Assembly (NCBI GenBank): GCA_014802445.1
Contig: JAAVCF010000013.1
Coordinates: forward strand, 47,501-109,915
DNA: 62,415 nucleotides
Direction: 5' to 3'
Source of the DNA: Bacteroides sp.
GTDB lineage: Bacteria > Bacteroidota > Bacteroidia > Bacteroidales > Muribaculaceae
A program made the position numbers and the translations under genes. Positions 36,353-45,376 of this stretch are shown here, piece by piece; positions within the stretch are counted from its first letter, which is position 1, and each line of letters begins with the position of its first letter. The notes under the pieces are model-generated. The model was not told where the DNA came from. It was given only the letters and a program-made list of their open reading frames with translations, and did not search any database.

Positions 36353-37567
36353 TCAGAGAACGTTGTGGAGGTCGTGACCCATGCGGTCCTTCTTGGTGTG
36401 GAGATAGTAGCGGTTATAGTCAGTGGGCTCCACCTCGATTGGCACATTCTCCACCACCTCAAGGCCGAAGCCCTCGAGGCCGCTGCGCTTCACGGGGTTA
36501 TTGGTCATCAGGCGCATCCTCTGGATGCCGAGCTGGCGGAGAATCTGTGCACCCACACCATAGTCACGCTCGTCGGCCTTGTGGCCCAGACGGAGGTTGG
36601 CATCGACGGTGTCAAGACCTTCCTCCTGAAGCTTATAAGCCCTGATTTTGTCCATCAGGCCAATGCCGCGCCCCTCCTGATTGAGATAGACGATGGCACC
36701 GCGGCCCTCCTTCTCAATCATGCGCATGGCACGATGAAGCTGGGCACCGCAATCACAGCGCTGCGAGCCGAAAATGTCGCCTGTGGCACACGAAGAGTGG
36801 ACGCGGAGCAACACGGGCTCACCATCGGCCACATCGCCCTTGATGAGCACTATATGCTCCAGGCCATTATCCTTCTGACGGAACGGGATGAGACGGAAAT
36901 GTCCGTAATCAGTGGGCATGTCCACCTCCACACCGCGCTCCACCAGGCTGTCCTTCTCAAGACGGTAGGCTATGAGGTCACGGATTGACACAAGCTTGAG
37001 GCCCCACTCGTCGGCCTTCTTGCGCAGCTGGGGCAGACGTGCCATGGTGCCATCCTCGTTGAGAATCTCAATGAGGGCGGCAGCAGGCTGGCAGCCCGCC
37101 AGACGCGCAAGGTCAACACCCGCCTCGGTGTGGCCCGGGCGGCGGAGCACACCCTCATTCTGGGCATAGAGAGGATGCACATGGCCGGGGCGTCCGAAGA
37201 TGTCGGGCGTGGAAGCCGGGTCGGCAAGAGCATTGATTGTGGCAGCACGGTCATGAGCACTAACGCCGGTGGTGCAGCCGGGGAGCTTGTCGACGGTGAC
37301 GGTGAAGGGAGTGCCGAGCATCGATGTGTTGTCCTGCACCTGGAAGTCGAGCTTCAGCTCTTTGCAACGCTTGATGGTCAGAGGAGCACACAGTTCACCG
37401 CGCGCGTTGGTAATCATGAAGTTGACATGTTCAGGTGTCACCTTTTCGGCGGCGATAATGAGGTCACCCTCATTTTCGCGGTCCTCATCGTCAACCACAA
37501 TCACAAAATTGCCTTTGCGAAACTCTTCGATAGCTTCGGGTATGGTGTCAAGCTTAATCTGGTTCAT
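36353..37567 (-). CDS. ribBA: Bifunctional DHBP synthase / GTP cyclohydrolase II RibBA
   Basis: A 404-residue two-domain riboflavin precursor enzyme. Residues 1-205 are 3,4-dihydroxy-2-butanone-4-phosphate synthase ([20 protein letters not shown], then [20 protein letters not shown] and [11 protein letters not shown]). Residues 206-404 are GTP cyclohydrolase II with the zinc cysteines in [18 protein letters not shown], then [20 protein letters not shown]. It makes both building blocks of lumazine. Its start overlaps the end of the upstream permease gene by 14 bases, and menD follows closely, so flavin and menaquinone genes share a transcript. Confidence 0.96.
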   Translation of the reverse strand: MNQIKLDTIPEAIEEFRKGNFVIVVDDEDRENEGDLIIAAEKVTPEHVNFMITNARGELCAPLTIKRCKELKLDFQVQDNTSMLGTPFTVTVDKLPGCTTGVSAHDRAATINALADPASTPDIFGRPGHVHPLYAQNEGVLRRPGHTEAGVDLARLAGCQPAAALIEILNEDGTMARLPQLRKKADEWGLKLVSIRDLIAYRLEKDSLVERGVEVDMPTDYGHFRLIPFRQKDNGLEHIVLIKGDVADGEPVLLRVHSSCATGDIFGSQRCDCGAQLHRAMRMIEKEGRGAIVYLNQEGRGIGLMDKIRAYKLQEEGLDTVDANLRLGHKADERDYGVGAQILRQLGIQRMRLMTNNPVKRSGLEGFGLEVVENVPIEVEPTDYNRYYLHTKKDRMGHDLHNVL

Positions 37568-39488
37568 TTTCTGACTGATTATTTAGCAAGGGGGTTAATT
37601 CGTTTGTAACTTTGAGAATCTGCTCCACTTCGGAGCGGAGAATGCGCTGTTCACGGCGACCGAAGAGCCACACGGGAACACCGATGGGTAAGAGAGCGGC
37701 AAACACGACGCCGAGACGACGGTCGCTGCAAGGATGGTACACCCAGAGACTTCTCAGCACGGGGAAGTCCATGAGCTTGTTGACTATCAGCTGAGAGCGC
37801 GAGTTGGCCAGATAAGCCACCACGGTCTCCAGGCGTGCGCTCAGTTCATGTAGGCTGCGGGTGTCATAACCCTTCAGCCAATAGGCCACATAAGCCTGAC
37901 GCGCAGGATTGGCGGCGAGCCATGAGCGCGCATCCGCGCTCAGCTGCTCAAGCATTGAGAGCGCCTGGGCCGGCTTCACCTCATCCATAATCACCTCCTT
38001 CACCTCAAGGTGGCGCGTCTGGTTCTTGCCGAGAACCTTGCGGAAGAAGTTGACATAGGCATCGCGATTGAACACCGCCGAGTCATTAACGGCCTTATAG
38101 GTTAGGAAAATGCCCAGCGGAAGCAGCACCTCCGAACTGAGCCACATGCCCTCCCAGACCGCCCAACGGCCCTCACGCGCCATCTTATAGCCTGTGTTGT
38201 CAATAATATAATAGAAGATGAAGAGGAACACAGAGATGACGATGGGCATGCCCAGGCCACCCTTGCGGATGATGGCCCCGAGCGGCGCACCGATAAAGAA
38301 GAAGATGATGCACGCAAACGAAAGCGTGAATTTCTTCTGAAGTTCTATCTGGTGACGGCGCACATTCTTCATCTCCTCCTCCATAGTCATGGCGCGGAAC
38401 TCCACCTCCTGACTCTTGGCGCGGGCACGCTGCAGGGCCGGAGTGATGTAAGCCAGACGCCAAGCGCTGCCACCGCCGCTAAACACGGAGTCAACATCCA
38501 GCGGACGCTCCATCCTCACCTCAGTGCGCGCCACTGTTTCATTCTTGCCGTTGCGGCGCTGAACCGTGTAGTAAGGGAGGCCCACAACCTTGCGCTCCTT
38601 CAGCTCCCGGCCATAGACGGTGCCTGTGGAGTCAATGAGCGCACCCACGGAGTCAATAGTCTGCCGGAGCTCGGCCATGTTCTTGCCCACATACTGGCTA
38701 CGCATGCCCTCCTCGTCAAGACGATTGAAGTTGGCGTCGAAAGTCACCACCAGCTCCTTGTCAGAGAACGACTCGCGCCTGTAAGGCACATTGTCGGCGC
38801 CCATATTGCGCGCACCGGCATCACGCAGATTCTCGAACGACTCACCCTGCCACAGCTTGAGATAGAGGTGCGTCTTATCCTCCGTAAAGGCCAGGCGACC
38901 CGAGTCGGCAAGGATAATCGTGGCATTCTCGAAGCCCTTCGACATGTCATAAATCATCATGTCATAGAGCACACCCGTGTCGCGGTTCTTGCTCTTGACA
39001 AAGAGATTATAGCCCGGAATCTGGTCATAGAAAATACCCTCGGGAATCTCCACCTCCGGCGACTTCTGCCTCATTGAATAGAGGAGCGTCCACATTTTAG
39101 TCTGCGCAATAGGGAGCACATTGTTCTGGAAGAAGAATGCCCCGATGGCAATCAGCACCATGAGCACTATGAGCGGACGCATGGTGCGCAACAGCGACAC
39201 CCCGGAGGCCTTCATGGCCGTCAGCTCAAAGCGCTCGCCGAGGTTGCCGAAAGTCATCAGCGACGCCAGCAGGATGGCCAACGGGAGCGCCATGGGAATC
39301 ATGGTGAGGGCAGCGTAGAAAAACAGCTCCGCAATAACATCAATGCCGAGCCCTTTGCCCACAAGGTCATCGATATAGCGCCACAGAAACTGCATCAGCA
39401 CAATGAAAAGGCAGATGAAGAATGTCATGCCGAACAGAGGCACGAAACTCTGAAGCATGAACAGATATAGGCGCTTTATCTTGAACAT
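37554..39488 (-). CDS. LptF/LptG family permease (YjgP/YjgQ)
   Basis: A 644-residue inner-membrane protein of the lipopolysaccharide export complex (LptB2FG). The N-terminal helices contain [20 protein letters not shown], and [20 protein letters not shown]-like [20 protein letters not shown] is the family hallmark. A large periplasmic domain spans about residues 120-340, followed by membrane segments such as [20 protein letters not shown]. It is much longer than E. coli LptF/G (about 360), with a C-terminal extension of about 150 residues that is common in Bacteroidetes. It is first in the operon; a clear promoter lies seven bases before its ATG. Confidence 0.92.
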   Translation of the reverse strand: MFKIKRLYLFMLQSFVPLFGMTFFICLFIVLMQFLWRYIDDLVGKGLGIDVIAELFFYAALTMIPMALPLAILLASLMTFGNLGERFELTAMKASGVSLLRTMRPLIVLMVLIAIGAFFFQNNVLPIAQTKMWTLLYSMRQKSPEVEIPEGIFYDQIPGYNLFVKSKNRDTGVLYDMMIYDMSKGFENATIILADSGRLAFTEDKTHLYLKLWQGESFENLRDAGARNMGADNVPYRRESFSDKELVVTFDANFNRLDEEGMRSQYVGKNMAELRQTIDSVGALIDSTGTVYGRELKERKVVGLPYYTVQRRNGKNETVARTEVRMERPLDVDSVFSGGGSAWRLAYITPALQRARAKSQEVEFRAMTMEEEMKNVRRHQIELQKKFTLSFACIIFFFIGAPLGAIIRKGGLGMPIVISVFLFIFYYIIDNTGYKMAREGRWAVWEGMWLSSEVLLPLGIFLTYKAVNDSAVFNRDAYVNFFRKVLGKNQTRHLEVKEVIMDEVKPAQALSMLEQLSADARSWLAANPARQAYVAYWLKGYDTRSLHELSARLETVVAYLANSRSQLIVNKLMDFPVLRSLWVYHPCSDRRLGVVFAALLPIGVPVWLFGRREQRILRSEVEQILKVTNELTPLLNNQSENEPD

Positions 39489-39495
39489 CTCAGTG

Positions 39496-39530
39496 CAAAG
39501 TTACGGAATTTCCGCCAACCAACGGCCAAA
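39496..39530 (-). promoter_or_regulatory. Promoter of the lptF/G-ribBA-men operon
   Basis: On the minus strand a TTTG -33 box (39527-39530) and TAACTTTG -7 box (39496-39503) are separated by 23 bases. The box ends seven bases before the ATG at 39488, so the leader is only a few bases long. Confidence 0.65.
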
Positions 39531-39535
39531 AAGGC

Positions 39536-40978
39536 TCAACGATTTGGCAGAGCGCCCGCTTCAGGACGCATCCGGCTTAACATACGCATGAACAGACCGC
39601 ACATAATCGCCACAGCCACAACGGAAAGCCCCAGTCCCACACCCATGCCGAGCCCGAGACCCTCGGGACGCGGCGCATAGCAAAGGTAAGTGACGCTGAC
39701 CACGGTCATGAACATAGCCGGGAGCATGGCAATGACGTAAGGGAGGCGCTTGCGGGCCATATAGACCGCCATGGCCCACAGAGTGAACACGGCGAGAGTC
39801 TGATTGCTCCAGGCGAAATAGCGCCACAGCACGTTAAAATCAATCATCATGATGCCGAACACCAGCGCAAATAGCGGCAGAGTGACAGCAATGCGCCTCC
39901 AGAACGCCTTCTGGTCAAACCTCATGAAGTCAGCCAGAATCAGGCGCGCGCTGCGCAGAGCGGTGTCGCCGGTGGTAATCGGAGCGGCGATGACACCGAG
40001 CAGCGCCAGCACTCCGCCGAAGGTTCCGAGCCAGCCCCTGCTGATGTCAGTGACCAACGAGCCGGCCGAGTGGCCATCCTGAGCCATATAGTCAGTGAGA
40101 CCTTCATAGCCACCGGTGAAAGCCACCGCGGCAGCCGCCCAGATGAGCGCCACCACACCCTCGGCCACCATGGCACCATAGAAGATGGGGCGCGCCAGAG
40201 TCTCGCTCTTGAGACACCGCGCCATCATGGGCGATTGAGTGGCATGAAAGCCGGATATGGCACCACAGGCAATGCTGACAAACATCATCGGGAACACCGG
40301 CAGCGACGACTCATACTCGCCGAGCTGTCCGAAGCTCACCGGGATGGTCACATCACCGAAGATGAGCACCCCCAGCAACCCCGCCGCCATGAAGAGCAGC
40401 GCGAAGCCGAACAGAGGATAGAGATTGCCTATGAGCTTGTCAATAGGGAGCAGAGTGGCAAGGAGATAATACGCGAAGATGACGCATATCCAGAACGTGC
40501 GGTCAAAGCTTTCAGGCGTCATGCCGGCAAGCAGACCCGCCGGAGTGAGAATAAACACAGCGCCGACGAGCAAGAGCAGCACCACGCTGAAAACCATTGT
40601 CACCGTCTTGACCCTGCGGCCCAGATTGACACCGATAATCTCCGGGAGCGACACCCCACCCTCGCGGAGCGACACCAGGCCCGACAGATAGTCATGTACA
40701 GCGCCGGCAAAGATGGTGCCCAACGCAATCCACAGGAATGCCGCCGGCCCGAACATTATGCCCATGATGGCGCCGAAAATCGGCCCCAGGCCGGCAATGT
40801 TGAGAAACTGGATGAGAAAGACCTTCCAGGTGGGGAGCACCACGAAGTCCACCCCGTCGGCCTTGGTCACGGCCGGAACGGGAGCGTCGCAGCGCGTTGC
40901 CATCAAGCGGTCAATGACCGCGGAATAAAGGAAATAACCGGCTATAAGCACGGCCAAAGCAGTAAGAAAAGCTGTCAT
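39536..40978 (-). CDS. cstA: Carbon starvation CstA family protein
   Basis: A 480-residue polytopic membrane protein of the CstA family, whose characterised members import peptides or pyruvate during carbon limitation. The core signature is FLIQFLNIAGLGPIFGAIMG near residue 55, then VHDYLSGLVSLREGGVSLPE and GFHATQSPMMARCLKSE. It is shorter than E. coli CstA (701), lacking most of the C-terminal extension; this compact form is common in Bacteroidetes. It ends 47 bases from the lptF/G start and may be transcribed from the TACATTTG box at 41030-41037. Confidence 0.88.
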   Translation of the reverse strand: MTAFLTALAVLIAGYFLYSAVIDRLMATRCDAPVPAVTKADGVDFVVLPTWKVFLIQFLNIAGLGPIFGAIMGIMFGPAAFLWIALGTIFAGAVHDYLSGLVSLREGGVSLPEIIGVNLGRRVKTVTMVFSVVLLLLVGAVFILTPAGLLAGMTPESFDRTFWICVIFAYYLLATLLPIDKLIGNLYPLFGFALLFMAAGLLGVLIFGDVTIPVSFGQLGEYESSLPVFPMMFVSIACGAISGFHATQSPMMARCLKSETLARPIFYGAMVAEGVVALIWAAAAVAFTGGYEGLTDYMAQDGHSAGSLVTDISRGWLGTFGGVLALLGVIAAPITTGDTALRSARLILADFMRFDQKAFWRRIAVTLPLFALVFGIMMIDFNVLWRYFAWSNQTLAVFTLWAMAVYMARKRLPYVIAMLPAMFMTVVSVTYLCYAPRPEGLGLGMGVGLGLSVVAVAIMCGLFMRMLSRMRPEAGALPNR

Positions 40979-41029
40979 GATTTAAGGTCAGGAATATAGC
41001 GGCAGGAGAATATCACCGGCCGATGTTTG

Positions 41030-41077
41030 CAAATGTACGAATTTTCGTTGCAACGCGATAGAAAATAGCTATCTTTG
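41030..41077. promoter_or_regulatory. Divergent promoters for cstA and the outer-membrane barrel gene
   Basis: Minus-strand TACATTTG at 41030-41037 faces cstA (leader about 48 bases). Plus-strand TATCTTTG at 41070-41077 faces the barrel gene (ATG 41104). Both match TAnnTTTG exactly and lie 32 bases apart. Confidence 0.55.
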
Positions 41078-41103
41078 TGGCGAAAAGAAAGGAACTCATA
41101 ACA

Positions 41104-41610
41104 ATGAAATACGGGAAACTGTGTGTGTGCCTTCTGATGGCACTAATAACGGCTGTGACAGCCGGCGGTGTGGAACGCGGCGAGAAAACCCTCGGACTGC
41201 GCGGAGGCTACAACACCCGGAACGAGAGCGGAGTGGCAGGAGTGTACTTCCAATATGCCTTTTCGCGCCATGTGAGGCTTGCGCCTAACGTTGACTACGT
41301 GTTTCGCAACAAAGGCACCGACGCCTATTCCTGCAACATCAACGTTCACTTCCCGCTCTACTTCGGCAGTTCCACCCGCTTTGACCTTTACCCGCTTGCC
41401 GGCGTTAACTTCATCTCCTGGAACCACCGGCTCAACAACTCCGACGGCATTGACACCAGCAGCCGAGTGTCACGCCTGGGCCTGAACGCCGGCGCCGGCG
41501 CCGAATATTACTGTACGCCCACCCTGAAGCTGTGTGTGGAAGCCAAATGCAACTTCGTGGAGGCCAACACCTCCGGAGTGTTCAGCATAGGTATAGGCTA
41601 TGTGTTCTGA
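41104..41610 (+). CDS. Small outer-membrane beta-barrel protein
   Basis: A 168-residue exported protein. The signal peptide MKYGKLCVCLLMALITAVTA is followed by alternating amphipathic strands: KTLGLRGGYNTRNESGVAGV, YFQYAFSRHVRLAPNVDYVF, LKLCVEAKCNFVEANTSGVF. It ends in IGIGYVF with the terminal phenylalanine typical of barrels assembled by BAM. An eight-strand OmpA/OmpX-like porin fold is likely. An in-frame GTG at 41077 is rejected because it overlaps the promoter box. It overlaps the following glycosyltransferase gene by 11 bases. Function unknown. Confidence 0.8.
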   Translation: MKYGKLCVCLLMALITAVTAGGVERGEKTLGLRGGYNTRNESGVAGVYFQYAFSRHVRLAPNVDYVFRNKGTDAYSCNINVHFPLYFGSSTRFDLYPLAGVNFISWNHRLNNSDGIDTSSRVSRLGLNAGAGAEYYCTPTLKLCVEAKCNFVEANTSGVFSIGIGYVF

Positions 41611-42529
41611 CGCCGCCCCGAAGATAAGCATAATCATCCCGGCCTACAACGCCGCCCCGACCATAGGGCGCGCCATACGCTCGGTGCTGAGCCAGAGCTT
41701 CACCGACTACGAGATTATAGTGGTGAACGACGGCTCAGCCGACGAGACCGCCTCACAAGCGCTCCAAGCCTTCCGCCACGCCCCCGCCACAACCGACGGG
41801 CGCCGCCTTCGCCTGACCGGCCACGACTCCAATTCAGGGAGCGCCGCCGCATGGCAGACGGGGCTTGACGCCGCCCGAGGAGAGTATGTGACCAAGCTTG
41901 ACGCCGACGACACCCTCCCGCCCGACGCGCTGCGACGGCTTGTGGAAGCCGCCGCAGGAGGCGCCGAAGTGGTGCGCGGACAGTTCAACCGCATTGAGGG
42001 CAGCCGGCGCCGGAAGGCCGGGCCTCGCGCCACCAACGTGACCCTTAACGACTCGCCCATCACTGTGGACTACTTCTCCCTCTGGGGCAAGCTCATCAAG
42101 CGCAGCCTGCTGACCACGGCCGACATGAGAGCCTTTCCCGGCCTTGACCGCTGGGAGGACCTCGGAGTGGTGGCCCGAGTGATGGCTCTGGAGCCCCGCA
42201 CGGTGACCATTGCGGAGGCAACGTATGACTACCGCATAGCCCCCAAAGGGAGCTCGCTGAGCACCTCCTCCAAAATCCGCCTCCTCAACGACCACATAGG
42301 TGTGGCGCGCCATCTTGACCGCTGGATGGCCGGTAAAGGCCTCAGCGAGAAGCATGCCGAGTTTATGCTCCACCTGAAATTCGCCGCCAAGGTGAAATTT
42401 ATGCGCGGCAAGAAGAAAGACCCTTCCGGCTGGAAAGCCACCTTTCCTGAGGTGAACTCAAAGGTGATGACGCTGCGGCATGTGCCGCTGATTTATCGCC
42501 TGCTGTTCAGCGCCGTCAGTTTAATGTAA
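41600..42529 (+). CDS. Family 2 glycosyltransferase
   Basis: A 309-residue GT-A fold glycosyltransferase. ISIIIPAYNAAPTIGRAIRS at the N-terminus, VVNDGSADET and the metal-binding KLDADDTLPPDAL at about residue 96 are diagnostic of GT2. The C-terminal part (KLIKRSLLTTADMRAFPGLD) is variable and gives no donor or acceptor. It is cotranscribed with the barrel gene (11-base overlap), which is an odd pairing. A terminator cascade follows at 42531-42620. Confidence 0.9.
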   Translation: MCSDAAPKISIIIPAYNAAPTIGRAIRSVLSQSFTDYEIIVVNDGSADETASQALQAFRHAPATTDGRRLRLTGHDSNSGSAAAWQTGLDAARGEYVTKLDADDTLPPDALRRLVEAAAGGAEVVRGQFNRIEGSRRRKAGPRATNVTLNDSPITVDYFSLWGKLIKRSLLTTADMRAFPGLDRWEDLGVVARVMALEPRTVTIAEATYDYRIAPKGSSLSTSSKIRLLNDHIGVARHLDRWMAGKGLSEKHAEFMLHLKFAAKVKFMRGKKKDPSGWKATFPEVNSKVMTLRHVPLIYRLLFSAVSLM

Positions 42530-42530
42530 C

Positions 42531-42620
42531 GAGTGCAGGGAGCATCCCCGCCCTTGTGGATGCCCCTGACTCACGATTAGGGGTTTTGCCTTTCGGCCTT
42601 TCTCCGGTTGGAGATTTTTT
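42531..42620 (+). terminator. Hairpin series ending in a rho-independent terminator
   Basis: CGAGTGCAGGGAGCATCC (42530-42547) pairs imperfectly with GGATGCCCCTGACTCACG (42558-42575). GCC-TTTC-GGC follows near 42588, and finally TCTCC (42601-42605) pairs with GGAGA (42610-42614) before six T (42615-42620). On the plus strand this ends the glycosyltransferase transcript. The same bases could instead be the folded 3' part of the minus-strand RNA described next. Confidence 0.7.
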
Positions 42621-42752
42621 AGACGTTATGAGGGTGGAGAAAGACCTCCGGGGAGTTATCCCCTCCTCTGCGGGCACGCCGGTCGCGACTGCGACGCACC
42701 CAGAGAGATTGTGGTGCCAACCACCTCAGACGTTTCCACACCGTGATGATTG
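42621..42752 (-). ncRNA. Structured non-coding RNA candidate (6S-like layout)
   Basis: On the minus strand an RNA would start near 42753 after an exact promoter box. AACGTCTGAGGTGG (complement of 42720-42733) pairs with CCACCCTCATAACGT (complement of 42623-42637), closing the structure. Inside are CTCT-c-TGGGTGCG pairing with CGTGCCC-gc-AGAG around the hairpin TCGC-agtc-GCGA, then GGGGA-taac-TCCCC and GGAG-gtcttt-CTCC on the 3' side. A long closing stem, an open centre with small 3'-side hairpins and a terminal stem is the layout of 6S RNA. Identity is not proven, and the 3' end may extend to about 42530. Confidence 0.5.
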
Positions 42753-42758
42753 ACAATG

Positions 42759-42766
42759 CAAAGTTA
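42759..42766 (-). promoter_or_regulatory. Promoter -7 box for the structured RNA
   Basis: Minus-strand TAACTTTG, an exact TAnnTTTG match, preceded by a T-rich tract about 20 bases upstream. No protein-coding frame starts after it, which is why a non-coding RNA is proposed. Confidence 0.55.
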
Positions 42767-42824
42767 AGAGGGCGAAAACCGAAAAAGCGGACATCCTGCT
42801 GAAAAAATACATCTAACCCGAAAT

Positions 42825-42863
42825 TAATAAAACAAAGCGCGCCGGGCGATGGGCCCGACGCGC
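42825..42863 (-). terminator. Terminator of the phosphoglucomutase gene
   Basis: GCGCGCCGGGC (42837-42847) and GCCCGACGCGC (42853-42863) form an 11-pair stem with one mismatch. On the minus strand it is followed by TTTGTTTTATTAATT. Confidence 0.8.
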
Positions 42864-42891
42864 ATATGAGTGTAGATGAGTGAACAGCGGG

Positions 42892-44640
42892 TTAGATGCC
42901 GAGGTCCTTCTTGACGGCCTCCACCTTGGCTTCAGCCGCAGCGTTGGCAGCATTGTAATCAGCCACAGAGGGCATGGGAGCCTTCACTTCAATGTAGAAT
43001 TTAATCTTGGGCTCGGTGCCTGAGGGGCGGATTGACACCTTGGTGCCATCCTCGGTGAAGTACTGGAGAACGTTAGAGGTGCAAGGCATGTCCATCTTCT
43101 CCACTTTGCCGGTGGCGACATCGGTGAGGCTGAGCGCACCGTAATCCTTGATAGTCTTGACAGCGCTACCGCCGAGGCTCTTGGGAGGATTCTCACGGAA
43201 GTTCTTCATCATGGCCTGAATCTCATCGGCACCGCTCTTGCCGGGGCGCACCACAGAGATGCCCACCTCATGGCTGAAGCCGTTCTTGAGATAGATGTCC
43301 TGGAGGAGACCCTGGAAGTCCATACCCTTATCCTTGGCCCATGCGCAAGCTTCGGCCATAAGAGAGATGGCGCTGACGGCATCCTTGTCGCGGCAGAAAG
43401 TCTCGGCCAGGAAGCCATAGCTTTCCTCACCGCCGCCAATGTAGCGGAGAGTCTGCTCATTGTTGCGGATTACGTCGGCAATCCATTTGAAGCCGGTGTA
43501 GCAGTCAAACATCTTGACGCCGGCATTGTCGGCGATATTCTTGATGGTCTCGGTGGTGACGATGGTCTTAACGACGTATTCGTTACCGGTCATGCGGCCG
43601 AGCTCAACGTTACGATTGATGATGTAATAGAGGAGAATCATCACAATCTGGTTACCGTTGAGGAGCACATACTCGCCGTTATTGTCGCGAATCACACAGC
43701 CGATGCGGTCAGCGTCAGGGTCAGAAGCCATGACGATGTCAGCACCCACCTCCTTAGCTTTAGCGATGGCCATAGCCATGGCGCTGGGCACCTCGGGGTT
43801 AGGCGACACAACTGTGGGGAAATCGCCGGAGGGGACATCCTGCTCGGGGACATTGATGATGTTGGTGAAGCCATAGTTGCGGAGCGAATCGGGGATGAGC
43901 TTCACGCCGGTGCCGTGGATGGGAGTGTAGACAATCTTGAGGTCAGAATACTTCTTCACCACGTCGGGGCTGAGCTGGAGGCCCTTAATGTCGGCCAGGA
44001 AAGCCTCGTCAACCTCGGGACCAACAATCTGGATGAGCTCCTTGCGGCCCTCGAACTTGATGTCGGCCACGCTCTTGATGCGGTTCACATGGTCAATGAT
44101 GTTGACATCATGAGGAGCGATAATCTGGGCGCCGTCCTCCCAGTAAGCCTTGTAGCCATTGTATTCCTTGGGGTTGTGGCTGGCGGTGATGTTAACGCCG
44201 CTCTGGCAGCCGAAATGGCGGATGGCATAAGAGAGCTCGGGAGTGGGACGGAAGCTGTCAAAGAGGTAAACCTTGATGCCGTTGGCCGAGAAGATGTCGG
44301 CCACGATTTCGGCAAACTTGCGGCTGTTGTTGCGCACATCATGACCCACGGCCACACTGATCTGAGGAAGATCCTTGAAATTCTCCTTGAGATAGTTGGC
44401 CAGACCCTGAGTGGCCGCACCGACAGTGTAGATGTTCATGCGGTTGCTGCCGGCACCCATGATTCCGCGGAGGCCGCCGGTGCCGAATTCGAGGTCCTTA
44501 TAGAAAGAGTCAATGAGCTCGGTTTTGTCGTCAGCGTCAATCATACGCTGCACATCAGCGCGAGTTTCAGCGTCGTAAGAGTCGCCGAGCCACACTTTGG
44601 CTTTCTCGGTCACTTGAGCGATAAGATCGTTGTTTTCCAT
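42892..44640 (-). CDS. Phospho-sugar mutase (phosphoglucomutase/phosphomannomutase family)
   Basis: A 582-residue alpha-D-phosphohexomutase interconverting sugar-1- and sugar-6-phosphates for glycan synthesis and glycogen or central metabolism. The catalytic phosphoserine is Ser 154 in VNITASHNPKEYNGYKAYWE. The metal-binding loop is MASDPDADRIGCV, the sugar-binding loop is GGEESYGF and the phosphate-binding C-terminal loop is IRPSGTEPKIKFYIEV. The extended length matches the PgcA/PGM2-like branch. It is monocistronic, with its own promoter box at 44740-44747 and a downstream terminator. Confidence 0.95.
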   Translation of the reverse strand: MENNDLIAQVTEKAKVWLGDSYDAETRADVQRMIDADDKTELIDSFYKDLEFGTGGLRGIMGAGSNRMNIYTVGAATQGLANYLKENFKDLPQISVAVGHDVRNNSRKFAEIVADIFSANGIKVYLFDSFRPTPELSYAIRHFGCQSGVNITASHNPKEYNGYKAYWEDGAQIIAPHDVNIIDHVNRIKSVADIKFEGRKELIQIVGPEVDEAFLADIKGLQLSPDVVKKYSDLKIVYTPIHGTGVKLIPDSLRNYGFTNIINVPEQDVPSGDFPTVVSPNPEVPSAMAMAIAKAKEVGADIVMASDPDADRIGCVIRDNNGEYVLLNGNQIVMILLYYIINRNVELGRMTGNEYVVKTIVTTETIKNIADNAGVKMFDCYTGFKWIADVIRNNEQTLRYIGGGEESYGFLAETFCRDKDAVSAISLMAEACAWAKDKGMDFQGLLQDIYLKNGFSHEVGISVVRPGKSGADEIQAMMKNFRENPPKSLGGSAVKTIKDYGALSLTDVATGKVEKMDMPCTSNVLQYFTEDGTKVSIRPSGTEPKIKFYIEVKAPMPSVADYNAANAAAEAKVEAVKKDLGI

Positions 44641-44739
44641 TAAATATGGTGTTATAGGTTATGTTTGTTAGAATTTTGGTGTTTAACGGTTATACGCGTT
44701 TGAATCTTGGTTGATTGAAAACTGCAATTTCGGGATAGG

Positions 44740-44747
44740 CAAAAATA
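44740..44747 (-). promoter_or_regulatory. Phosphoglucomutase promoter -7 box
   Basis: Minus-strand TATTTTTG, an exact TAnnTTTG match, about 100 bases upstream of the ATG at 44640. Confidence 0.5.
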
Positions 44748-44788
44748 GCGAAATTTATCTAAACTCCAAGCACCCTATGCAGCTTTTT

Positions 44789-45205
44789 TCAGCGCAGACG
44801 GTCATACGAGCGCAGCAGCTTGATGTCGTGGTTGATGCCGGCTACAGCCAGAAGTTCAGCCACAAAAGCGCCGGCAAGGAAAGCCGTGGGCCAAGCCCAT
44901 TCAATGACACCCTGGGTGGCACGGTCACAGAGCAGATAAACAGTGATGCCCACTGACACCAGAGTCATCATCAGGCTGAGGAGCACGATGCTGCGCTGAG
45001 TGGCGGGAACCTTGTAGCTGAAAATGCTCACCAAGAGGAACAGGGCCGCCAATCCCGCGGGGATGATGAGGCCGAGGAAGTCATAAGAACGGAGGGCTGC
45101 CACAGCATTGTCAATGGAGAGGTAACCGAAAGGCAATACAATGAAAGCCACCATACATCCCAGAGCTGCAAGCAGCCAGAGGGTCTGAATACGCTGAATC
45201 TGCAT
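44789..45205 (-). CDS. DUF4293 family membrane protein
   Basis: A 138-residue protein with four membrane helices. The N-terminal IQRIQTLWLLAALGCMVAFI is diagnostic of DUF4293, a Bacteroidetes family without known function. The remaining helices are LGLIIPAGLAALFLLVSIFS, IVLLSLMMTLVSVGITVYLL and AWPTAFLAGAFVAELLAVAG. It is monocistronic with a promoter box at 45240-45247. Nothing nearby suggests a role. Confidence 0.82.
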   Translation of the reverse strand: MQIQRIQTLWLLAALGCMVAFIVLPFGYLSIDNAVAALRSYDFLGLIIPAGLAALFLLVSIFSYKVPATQRSIVLLSLMMTLVSVGITVYLLCDRATQGVIEWAWPTAFLAGAFVAELLAVAGINHDIKLLRSYDRLR

Positions 45206-45239
45206 AGTTGAAATATTTTTAAGTTTTACGATGTTTCCA

Positions 45240-45301
45240 CAAAGTTATATTATTTGAACGATTTTAAGCCCCGATGGTTTCAATAATAATCACTATTTTT
45301 G
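45240..45301. promoter_or_regulatory. Divergent promoters for the DUF4293 gene and surE
   Basis: Minus-strand TAACTTTG at 45240-45247 serves DUF4293. Plus-strand TATTTTTG at 45294-45301 serves surE, whose leader is about 72 bases. Confidence 0.55.
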
Positions 45302-45376
45302 CAAAAAGAAGCGGGCGGGGCCGCCACGGCGCCTCCCCGAAGAAGAGTAACCACTAAAAAACCTGACAATACAAAG

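Noticed and set aside
42530-42766. Identification of the structured region as RNase P RNA, tmRNA or SRP RNA
   Set aside because: None of the conserved cores (GAGGAAAGTCC, a peptide-tag frame, or the GGAAG-type SRP apex) is present.
43270-44643. A 457-codon open frame antisense to the phosphoglucomutase gene
   Set aside because: It mirrors the reading frame of a well-recognised enzyme and its translation is a Val/His/Gly-rich composition with no domain; long antisense frames are expected from the codon bias.
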